Assembly: GCA_964421245.1 (NCBI GenBank)
Contig: CAYQVW010000004.1
Coordinates: 1-64,000 of the forward strand
DNA: 64,000 nucleotides
Direction: 5' to 3'
DNA from: CAYQVW01 sp964421245
GTDB taxonomy: Bacteria; Margulisbacteria; WOR-1; XYC2-FULL-46-14
Shown: positions 46,822 to 53,275 of the stretch, in pieces
Numbering within the stretch: position 1 is the stretch's first letter
How the letters are laid out: each line of letters opens with the position of its first letter
Position numbers and translations under genes: made by a program
The notes under the pieces: model-generated
Told to the model about the DNA's origin: nothing
What the model saw: the letters and a program-made list of their open reading frames with translations, nothing else
Database searches by the model: none

Positions 46822-48360
46822 TTAAACGTACAACAACCCCCATCCATCTTCATCATTTGCAGCAAGGTGGAGAGGTTGTGGCAATTCATAAGCACTAATC
46901 TCCACATCCTTTTTATCCATTATTTTCGTCTCTCGCAATTTACTTATTTCTTCCAATCTCCAAACGATTGAAGCATCTTCCGTATGAACAATCGCCTTCT
47001 CTTCATCAATACAATTGAGTGCAAGGTGTTGCAATCCACTACCACCAGATTTACCATGCTCCTTCTCATCAACAACAAGCACTGCATTGGCATATGGCAA
47101 AATAAACTTTCTAATACTTCTTTTGCCCTGATTCTTTTCTATTTTACTTTTAAAAACTATCAAACAATTCGGATAAGCCTCGCAAGCCTCTTTTATTAAT
47201 TGCCCCTCGTCTTCTGACAAAGAAGAACCTCCAGATCGAACTACAACAATATGACTATAAGACCCCAGATCCTGGCCAATCACACTATCACTCTCTAGCA
47301 TTATTTTTTCTTGTCCTATAGCTGGCCTTGGGATCAGCTTTCTTCGCTTCAACGGTCTTGCCTGAAGAAAATATCTTTCCCCATTTCTAAGCCAAGCCCA
47401 TTCAATATCAAGAGGAGCCCCGGCTCTTTCTTCTAACAATAAAGCTAGATTTGCCAATACCACATCCTCACGAGATGAACGAAATTCTTCTCTCCATAAA
47501 CGATATAGTTCGCTACGAAATACCTCACTAAAACTATCAGGGATAAAAACTTCCTTCATTTGACCTTTTACTAAATCAAAATAATAAAGCAAACTATTTA
47601 AGTTCGCAGGGCCTTCGAGCATTGAATCCAACAAGGTTCTGTCGTTAAAAATTATTGTTACCCCCATCCCCTCATCTTGTACTGCAGATAATCCAAAACC
47701 AAGCACAGCATTTACCTTGACCTTATGCACAAAAGAAGTATTAATTATCCCTGCCAGAGGAGGAAAAAAGAGTGAAGGATGGTCTTCCCAATTATCCCCG
47801 ACTAAATCTTGAACAGCTATTGGCATTGGAGGTATTGCCTGACATCCGGATTTTTGAAAAAGCTCAAGACCCTCCCCACCGTAAGTAGAATTTAAAACTC
47901 CCCTGAGTTTATTTGCAAATCCTTCTATTTCAAGATGAGTCAAATAGTCCCATGTGGCATAATCTGTCTTAAACTTGCCCGCTCCAGCTCGACCGATTTG
48001 ATCCTCAATAATCGCCGAAGAGCGAATAGCTACTGCTGTTGGGAACCCTAAGTCACTTAAAATCTTAATAAGCAGAGCAATCTTTGTTCTGTTTAGACCC
48101 TGAATTTCCTGGGGATGTTTAACAGATTGCACTGGTAAATTAAAATAATCATCACAAACCACCAGAGTGTGAGGAACCTGATATACACCAATCTCATCTC
48201 GAGCCTGATCCAAAAACAATAAGCCCTCATTTTTTCCACCAACTGACCCATTTCCAAGCAGATGAATCCTGCCCGATTCACTTCGGTATAAATTCTTCCC
48301 CACAGCCTGAAACTGTCCTAAATTCCCAAAAACCTTAGAGCTTATTGTTCGACAATTCAT
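46822..48360 (-). CDS. PEP synthase/PPDK-like ATP-grasp protein
   Basis: The 512-residue protein resembles the nucleotide-binding half of pyruvate phosphate dikinase and PEP synthase: VGGKNEGLLFLDQA near residue 40, VAIRSSAIIEDQIGRAGAGKF, and PLDIEWAWLRNGERYFLQARPL near 330. The last 100 residues (SGGSGLQHLALNC; KAIVHTEDA) look like a degenerate PEP-utilising mobile domain that may keep the phosphohistidine. The PEP/pyruvate-binding barrel is absent. A role in dikinase-type phosphoryl transfer to another substrate is possible, but the substrate is unknown. Confidence 0.7.
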   Translation of the reverse strand: MNCRTISSKVFGNLGQFQAVGKNLYRSESGRIHLLGNGSVGGKNEGLLFLDQARDEIGVYQVPHTLVVCDDYFNLPVQSVKHPQEIQGLNRTKIALLIKILSDLGFPTAVAIRSSAIIEDQIGRAGAGKFKTDYATWDYLTHLEIEGFANKLRGVLNSTYGGEGLELFQKSGCQAIPPMPIAVQDLVGDNWEDHPSLFFPPLAGIINTSFVHKVKVNAVLGFGLSAVQDEGMGVTIIFNDRTLLDSMLEGPANLNSLLYYFDLVKGQMKEVFIPDSFSEVFRSELYRLWREEFRSSREDVVLANLALLLEERAGAPLDIEWAWLRNGERYFLQARPLKRRKLIPRPAIGQEKIMLESDSVIGQDLGSYSHIVVVRSGGSSLSEDEGQLIKEACEAYPNCLIVFKSKIEKNQGKRSIRKFILPYANAVLVVDEKEHGKSGGSGLQHLALNCIDEEKAIVHTEDASIVWRLEEISKLRETKIMDKKDVEISAYELPQPLHLAANDEDGWGLLYV

Positions 48361-48409
48361 TACATTTCTGTATCATTAAAAGGAAAGAAAAATTTCAGAT
48401 GATTTAAGT

Positions 48410-48415
48410 TATAAT
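48410..48415 (+). promoter_or_regulatory. -10 box before the bioB-like fragment
   Basis: TATAAT, six bases before the ATG at 48422, is the standard leaderless arrangement of this genome. It probably was, or still is, the biotin synthase promoter, now separated from intact bioB by the HEPN-MNT pair. Confidence 0.7.
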
Positions 48416-48421
48416 AGTTAT

Positions 48422-48523
48422 ATGGATTATTTAAAACTATCTCAAGAATCAATTAAAAACAAGGGCATTTCACAAGAAACCACACTTAAATCAATAAAGT
48501 TGTTTCAAGTTGAGTTTTTATGA
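48422..48523 (+). pseudogene. 33-codon bioB 5' fragment (duplicate of the bioB start)
   Basis: The 33-residue frame has KLSQESIKNKGISQET, nearly the same as residues 5-20 of the intact BioB at 49229 (KLSQESIKNRGITQET). DNA identity over about 70 bases is roughly 80 percent. After codon 26 the similarity stops and a TGA ends the frame. It reads as an old duplication or insertion scar. It could also act as a translated leader peptide. Confidence 0.75.
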
Positions 48524-48529
48524 TAAAAT
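48500..48529 (+). promoter_or_regulatory. Candidate leaderless promoter of the HEPN gene
   Basis: -35 TTGTTT (48500-48505), 18-base spacer, -10 TAAAAT (48524-48529), seven bases before the ATG at 48537. Confidence 0.55.
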
Positions 48530-48536
48530 TAAGCAA

Positions 48537-48926
48537 ATGGTTAATCCTCAAGCTACAATAGACTACTGGCTAAAATGCGCCAAGGAAGACCTTAAGGTGA
48601 TGGGGCACCTTTTTGAAAAAGGCGATTACCACTATAGTTTATTTCTTGGACATCTATTAGTTGAAAAAACCCTGAAGGCCTATTATGTCAAGATTAATAA
48701 AAATCATGCCCCCTATTCCCACAGCCTCATTTATCTAGCAGAAAAATCAGGATTAAAACTCAAAGAAAACCAAATCTCCCTCCTTGAAGCAGTAAATCAA
48801 TTCAATATTGAAGCCCGTTATCCTGATAAAAAATTTGAATTCTATAAACTTTGCACTAAAGAATTCGCTTCTCAATATATTTCCCAAATAAAGGAGTTCT
48901 ACCAATGGCTCTTAATTCAGATATAA
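48537..48926 (+). CDS. HEPN-domain protein (toxin-like component)
   Basis: The helical protein of about 129 residues has a HEPN domain (DYWLKCAKEDLKVM; YHYSLFLGHLLVEKTLKAYYV; APYSHSLIYLAEKSG). The canonical Rx4-6H RNase motif is not clearly present, so toxicity is uncertain. I choose the ATG at 48537, placed seven bases after a TAAAAT box; a TTG at 48510 would extend it by nine codons. It overlaps the nucleotidyltransferase gene by 22 bases, the common HEPN-MNT arrangement. Confidence 0.85.
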   Translation: MVNPQATIDYWLKCAKEDLKVMGHLFEKGDYHYSLFLGHLLVEKTLKAYYVKINKNHAPYSHSLIYLAEKSGLKLKENQISLLEAVNQFNIEARYPDKKFEFYKLCTKEFASQYISQIKEFYQWLLIQI

Positions 48927-49219
48927 AAAAGAAAGTAGAAAAATACTTGGAAGAGATAAAAAAACACCAAATCAGCATTTTTAAGGCTTACCTGTATGGT
49001 TCTTATGCAAAAGGAAAAGCAAGAAAAGATAGCGATATTGATGTTGCGATAATTTCACCAGATTTTTCTGGCAATCGTTATTTTGACTCTCTCAAAATCA
49101 TTCCTTTCCGAAGAAAAATTGATAATAGAATTGAGCCTGTAACCTTTAAGCCCGAAGATTTCGAAGAGACAGATCCTCTCGCCTCAGAAATAAAATCCAA
49201 TGGGATAGAATTAAAATAG
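48905..49219 (+). CDS. MNT-type minimal nucleotidyltransferase
   Basis: The 104-residue protein has the Pol-beta-fold motif GSYAKGKARKDSDIDVAI (GSx10DxD), which coordinates Mg2+ and NTP. In studied HEPN-MNT modules the MNT protein silences the HEPN partner by AMP transfer to a tyrosine. AAGGAG lies 8 bases before the ATG, inside the HEPN gene. It ends 9 bases before bioB, so bioB expression may now depend on this cassette. Confidence 0.9.
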   Translation: MALNSDIKKKVEKYLEEIKKHQISIFKAYLYGSYAKGKARKDSDIDVAIISPDFSGNRYFDSLKIIPFRRKIDNRIEPVTFKPEDFEETDPLASEIKSNGIELK

Positions 49220-49228
49220 TTTTCACGA

Positions 49229-50212
49229 ATGAACTTCCAAAAACTATCCCAAGAATCAATCAAAAACAGGGGCATTACCCAAGAAACTGCCCTTGAACTA
49301 ATAAAAACATCAGATCAGGATACTTTTGAGCTTTTAGCTGCTGCCAATAAAATCCGCCAGCATTTTAAAGGAAACAAAATTAATCTCTGCGCTATCGTAA
49401 ATGCAAAATCAGGCAAATGTTCTGAGAACTGTTCTTTCTGCGCACAATCTGCTCATCATAAAACCAAAGTCAAGTCTTACCCCCTTATGGAATCAGATGA
49501 AATAGTTAAAAACGCCAAAGCTGCTGAAAAAAATATGGGAGCAACCTGCTTCTCTATCGTAACATCAGGAAAGGCTGTAAATAAAACCGAAGATAAACAA
49601 AAAATAGGATCAGCTCTTGATGGAATCACTAACGAAACCGATATGAATCGTTGCGTATCTACTGGAACACTTGATAAAGAGACAATATTAGAATTAAAAA
49701 AGAAGGGACTAAAGCGCCTACACCACAATTTAGAAACTGCTAAGTCATATTTTGATAAAGTCTGTACAACTCACACTTACCAAGAAAGAATTGAGACATT
49801 AAAAGCTGCCAAAGAAGCGGGAATAGAAATTTGCTCAGGCGGAATTTTTAATCTTGGAGAATCATTAGAGCAAAGAGTAGAGTTAGCCTATGCCATAAAA
49901 GAACTAGATCCAGTTTCTGTTCCTATTAATATTTTAAATCCGATTGAAGGAACCCCAGCACATAAAAATTATAAACCGATTTCCCCTCTTGAGGTTTTAC
50001 GCTTAATTGCAACATATCGCTTTATTATGCCAGATAAAGATATTGGCCTTTTTGGTGGCCGAGAATTTGCTTTGAAAGAATTACAACCATTAATGTTCAT
50101 AGCTGGAGCAAATGTGACTCTAGTTGGAGATTATTTAACAGTAAAAGGACAAGAAGCCAGTAAAGATTTGCAGATGATTAAGGATTTAGAGCTAGAAATC
50201 TGTCAATATTAA
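49229..50212 (+). CDS. bioB: Biotin synthase
   Basis: This 327-residue radical-SAM enzyme has CSENCSFC (Cx3Cx2C) at about residues 65-72 for the 4Fe-4S cluster. The later motifs HHNLETAKSYF and GIFNLGES also occur in BioB. It inserts sulfur into dethiobiotin. Length is normal. No strong Shine-Dalgarno site is seen. A TAAAAT overlapping the MNT stop codon lies 11 bases upstream and could be a new promoter. The end overlaps a convergent lipoprotein gene by 4 bases. Confidence 0.95.
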   Translation: MNFQKLSQESIKNRGITQETALELIKTSDQDTFELLAAANKIRQHFKGNKINLCAIVNAKSGKCSENCSFCAQSAHHKTKVKSYPLMESDEIVKNAKAAEKNMGATCFSIVTSGKAVNKTEDKQKIGSALDGITNETDMNRCVSTGTLDKETILELKKKGLKRLHHNLETAKSYFDKVCTTHTYQERIETLKAAKEAGIEICSGGIFNLGESLEQRVELAYAIKELDPVSVPINILNPIEGTPAHKNYKPISPLEVLRLIATYRFIMPDKDIGLFGGREFALKELQPLMFIAGANVTLVGDYLTVKGQEASKDLQMIKDLELEICQY

Positions 50213-51031
50213 TACCACTGTCCAATAAAATAAACCTTTAAATCATCTGACGAAAAACAGGGCCGATGACAGAGAAAGTTTGCGGGAAAATAACTCGGTG
50301 TAATATTCTGATAGCTTGATCCATCCGAACTTACCGTATAAAGATCGAATTTCCCTTCTGTTCCAATGGCTGAAACCATAAAAACTAGCTTATCTCCACT
50401 ATTTGACCAATTCGCAATCCCTTGACTGTAATTGGTAGTAGTTATCTTAGCTTCCCCAGTCCCTTCAGCATAAATTGTATATAAATTATAATTCCCATGC
50501 ACACTTGTATCATCATCCATCCGCTCAAAAACGATTTTTCTCCCATCCGGTGAAAATCTTGGATCATAATCTCCAAAAGGGAGATTCGCATTCCCCCACC
50601 CAATCCGGATCTGCATCATGACCTCCTGAATCATATAACAACTGCTGATTCGTTCCGTCCAAATTCATAGTATAAAGATCAAGCGTTGAACCAGCTCTCC
50701 AAGAAAGAAAGGTAATTTTAGTATCGGTTGAATTAAAAGAAGCGTAAGTATCCAGAGTACTATTTGTAGTTAAACGAGTAGGATTATTTCCATCAATATC
50801 AATTGTATAAATTTCTTCTGCCTGTGTAAAAACAAACTTATCTCCCCCTTTACTAATTTGCAAACAATCAAGCAAGTCAGAAGAGCTGTAAATTAGTTCA
50901 ATATCATTGCTTGATAGAGTCAACGCATAAATTCCCCAGGTATCTTGTTGTGGAACGGTTTTGGAAGTTGTAGTTTGACTACAACCCATCAGGCAAAAAA
51001 GAAGCATCAAAAAACAGATCAACCTATACAT
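50209..51031 (-). pseudogene. TolB-like propeller lipoprotein, frameshifted
   Basis: The N-terminal frame (50564-51031) has a lipoprotein signal with lipobox LMGC and WD/PD40-type repeats. It runs to HDADPDWVG and then leaves frame. The C-terminal frame continues with GNANLPFGDYDPRFSPDG and further repeats to the stop at 50209. Removing one G from the GGGGG run (minus strand, 50593-50597) joins them into one protein of about 273 residues. It is either a recent null allele, a phase-variable gene, or a sequence error. The promoter is intact. Confidence 0.85.
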
Positions 51032-51037
51032 ATTTAA

Positions 51038-51043
51038 ATTCTA
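51038..51043 (-). promoter_or_regulatory. -10 box of the TolB-like lipoprotein gene
   Basis: Minus strand TAGAAT ends six bases before the ATG at 51031, again the leaderless spacing. Confidence 0.6.
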
Positions 51044-51154
51044 CAACTACAAAAAGAGGAAAGCAATCTCACATAAGACTATTTCGCATAAGAAATATTA
51101 TGTAAACCCTAATTATTTTTTATCTTACTTTCTTTGCTTGACGGTTTTTAGAGC

Positions 51155-51305
51155 ATCAGGGTACCAGATTATCAGAACTTGAATATCAGGTATCAGAAAA
51201 CCAGAGAACCAGAATAGAGGATAGAGTCTGTCTGATTTTTGCTCAGATAATCTAATACTCTGCTTTCTGATAATCTCGTTCTGATATTCGGATAATCTGG
51301 TATTC
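51155..51305. repeat. Inverted octamer element ([A/T][C/T]CAGANN units)
   Basis: The left arm (51155-51215) has about seven units of the type ACCAGANN or ATCAGANN, mostly at 8-base spacing. The right arm (51229-51305) has the inverse (TCTGAT, TCTGGT). Outer ends share an exact 12-base inverse match, TACCAGATTATC at 51162-51173 and its complement at 51291-51302. No gene lies in 51044-51557. The rest of that gap holds the two hairpins listed below and the bioF promoter. Confidence 0.75.
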
Positions 51306-51364
51306 TTAGCCCCCCATTGAAAACACCTACCACATATTATTAAGCCAAAAACATATAATGTATT

Positions 51365-51425
51365 GCGATTTCCACTTACATTATTGGGAGGAGGGGGGTG
51401 GTTGGGTGGTGTAATTGGAAATCGC
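51365..51425. repeat. 16-base inverted repeat with G-rich loop
   Basis: Arms GCGATTTCCACTTACA (51365-51380) and its complement (51410-51425) match at 15 of 16 positions. The 29-base loop on the plus strand is almost only G and T, with runs of three and six G. Confidence 0.8.
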
Positions 51426-51437
51426 TTGATTTTTTTG

Positions 51438-51465
51438 GTACTTTTTGTATCAAGACAAAAAGTAC
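51438..51465. repeat. Perfect hairpin GTACTTTTTGT/ACAAAAAGTAC, loop ATCAAG
   Basis: Perfect 11-base arms surround a six-base loop. Short palindromes of this look are dispersed in some bacterial genomes. It lies about 80 bases before bioF and 12 bases from the G-rich-loop hairpin. Confidence 0.8.
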
Positions 51466-51546
51466 AAAGAAGAAGCTTTTTGGAAAATAATAGAAGCTGA
51501 CATAATATTTCTTATAAGACAAACAACCCAATCTAAGAACATATGC

Positions 51547-51552
51547 TAAAAT
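51547..51552 (+). promoter_or_regulatory. -10 box of bioFD
   Basis: TAAAAT, five bases before the ATG at 51558. An upstream in-frame ATG at 51543 would lie before the predicted transcript start. Confidence 0.55.
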
Positions 51553-51557
51553 TAAAC

Positions 51558-52667
51558 ATGAACAACTTCCTCCAACAAGAACTAAACAAACTAAAAGAAA
51601 CAAATCTTCTACGCGAACCAAAAATTATCGAAAACACCGATGGCAGAATAATTACAATCAACGGAAAAGAATATCTGAATTTCTGTTCAAACAATTACCT
51701 GGGACTAACTCATCATCCAAAAGTCGTCCAAGTAGCAATTGAGGCAACCAAAAAATTTGGAACCGGAGCTGGAGCCTCCAGATTAATTACTGGAACAACT
51801 ATTCTACATAAGCAACTGGAAGAAAAACTGGCAAAGTTAAAAGGGAAAGAAGCTGCAATCGTCTTTCCAACTGGATATATGGCTAATCTTGGAACAATTT
51901 CTTCTTTACTTGATGAAAAAGATACCGTAATTATAGATCGCTTAAATCATGCTTCAATAATCGACGCCTGCAAATTATCAAAAGCAAAATTACAGGTTTA
52001 TCCGCATAAGGATATGAAGGCTTTGGAAAAGATTCTACAAAAATCGGATAAATATCAGAAAAGATTAATTGTGACGGATCATGTATTCTCAATGGACGGC
52101 GATATGGCGCCAGTTGATGAAATTTCAAAGCTTGCAGAAAAACATGATGCCACTGTTATGATTGATACTGCTCATGCAACGGGAGTGATCCAAGGGTCAA
52201 GGGCCAAGGGTCAAGTTGATATCATAATGGGCACTATGTCAAAAACTCTTGGAAGTCTTGGTGGATTTGTTTGTGGATCAAAAGAATTAATAGACTATCT
52301 TCGAAACAAAGCCAGAAGCTTTATCTATACCACAGCACTTCCACCGGCAAACTGCGCCGCAGCAATTGCGGCAATTGATGTTATTGAAAATGAGCCGGAA
52401 ATTAGACAAAGGCTTTTGGATAATCTAAAAATTGGTGGTTGGGAAACTCCGATTGTACCAATAGTTCTGGGTTCCGCAGAAAAAACACTCGAAGTTTCGA
52501 AAAAACTATTCGATCAAGGTATTTTCGTATCTGCCATAAGACCGCCAACTGTGCCAAAGGAACAATCCAGACTTAGGATAACTATTACAGCATCTCATAC
52601 CAAGGAGGATATCGAATGTCTAGTATCTTCATTACAGGCACTGATACCGGCTGCGGAAAGACAGTAG
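51558..52667 (+). CDS. bioF: 8-amino-7-oxononanoate synthase (BioF)
   Basis: This PLP enzyme of about 369 residues has NFCSNNYLGLTHHP, GTGAGASRLITGT, the substrate loop region VFSMDGDMAP, and PLP lysine in MGTMSKTLGSLGG. It condenses pimeloyl-ACP with alanine. The start MNNFLQQELNKLKE fits the family. The variable loop after AHATG is encoded by three CAAGGGT-type heptamers and is shorter than in relatives. It overlaps bioD by 52 bases. Confidence 0.94.
   Translation: MNNFLQQELNKLKETNLLREPKIIENTDGRIITINGKEYLNFCSNNYLGLTHHPKVVQVAIEATKKFGTGAGASRLITGTTILHKQLEEKLAKLKGKEAAIVFPTGYMANLGTISSLLDEKDTVIIDRLNHASIIDACKLSKAKLQVYPHKDMKALEKILQKSDKYQKRLIVTDHVFSMDGDMAPVDEISKLAEKHDATVMIDTAHATGVIQGSRAKGQVDIIMGTMSKTLGSLGGFVCGSKELIDYLRNKARSFIYTTALPPANCAAAIAAIDVIENEPEIRQRLLDNLKIGGWETPIVPIVLGSAEKTLEVSKKLFDQGIFVSAIRPPTVPKEQSRLRITITASHTKEDIECLVSSLQALIPAAERQ
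52191..52215 (+). repeat. CAAGGGT x3 + CAAG array inside bioF
   Basis: Three heptamers (the middle one CAAGGGC) plus CAAG, 25 bases, encode QGSRAKGQ. The unit, copy number and end point equal those of the array in ileS at 25765-25789. Confidence 0.85.
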
Positions 52668-53275
52668 TATCTGCTGCGCTTGTGAATTATTTCACAAGCC
52701 AAGGCATAGACTGCGGCTATCTGAAACCAATATCTTGTGGTCCAAAATCCGATAGCGATGCTGTTTTAATTAAGAAACTTTGCGGACTAAAAGACCCTAT
52801 TTTAGAGATAAATCCGATATCATTGCCATACCCTCTATCCCCTCTTGCCGCCGCAAAAAAGGCAGGAAAAAAATTCGTTAATAAAAAGATTGTGTCCCAC
52901 TCTGCGGGATCCCGCAACAATAATATAATAAATATAGCAGAGGCGGGAAAAAGTTTCACAATCTTGAGCAAAAAACATGACATGCTCATAGTTGAAGGAG
53001 TCGGCGGAGCATTGGTTCCTATTACAAAAGATTATATGGTTGCTGATCTGATAAAAGACCTCAAGCTCCCTACTATTATAGTAGCAAGAGCCGGTCTTGG
53101 AACACTAAATCACACTTTACTTACAATCGAAGCTTTGCGAAAACGAAAAATTAAGATTTTGGGAATTATTATGAATGGCTATACTGGAAAAGAACTTTCG
53201 GAAAAAGACAATGCAGAGATAATTGAAGAGATTTCTGGTGTTCCGATACTAGCTAAATTAGATTACTGCTCGTAG
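52616..53275 (+). CDS. bioD: Dethiobiotin synthetase (BioD)
   Basis: The 219-residue protein has the P-loop GTDTGCGKT at residues 7-15, KPISCGP and the VEGVGGALVPI motif. It forms dethiobiotin from diaminopelargonate, CO2 and ATP. AAGGAGG lies 8 bases upstream, inside bioF. Relative to the family there are about 18 extra residues (SHSAGSRNNNIINIAEAG), encoded by a palindromic element. The insert lies in a loop region before the VEGVGG strand, so activity may be kept. Confidence 0.93.
   Translation: MSSIFITGTDTGCGKTVVSAALVNYFTSQGIDCGYLKPISCGPKSDSDAVLIKKLCGLKDPILEINPISLPYPLSPLAAAKKAGKKFVNKKIVSHSAGSRNNNIINIAEAGKSFTILSKKHDMLIVEGVGGALVPITKDYMVADLIKDLKLPTIIVARAGLGTLNHTLLTIEALRKRKIKILGIIMNGYTGKELSEKDNAEIIEEISGVPILAKLDYCS
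52895..52950. repeat. Palindromic element inserted in bioD
   Basis: The perfect palindrome TGCGGGATCCCGCA (52903-52916) sits in an imperfect longer inverted repeat with ends TCCCACTCTGC and GCAGAGGCGGGA. The segment keeps the bioD frame open. Confidence 0.65.

Noticed and set aside
51155..51465. Insertion sequence remnant before bioF
   Set aside because: No transposase fragment in any frame, and no target duplication seen; only short repeats and hairpins.
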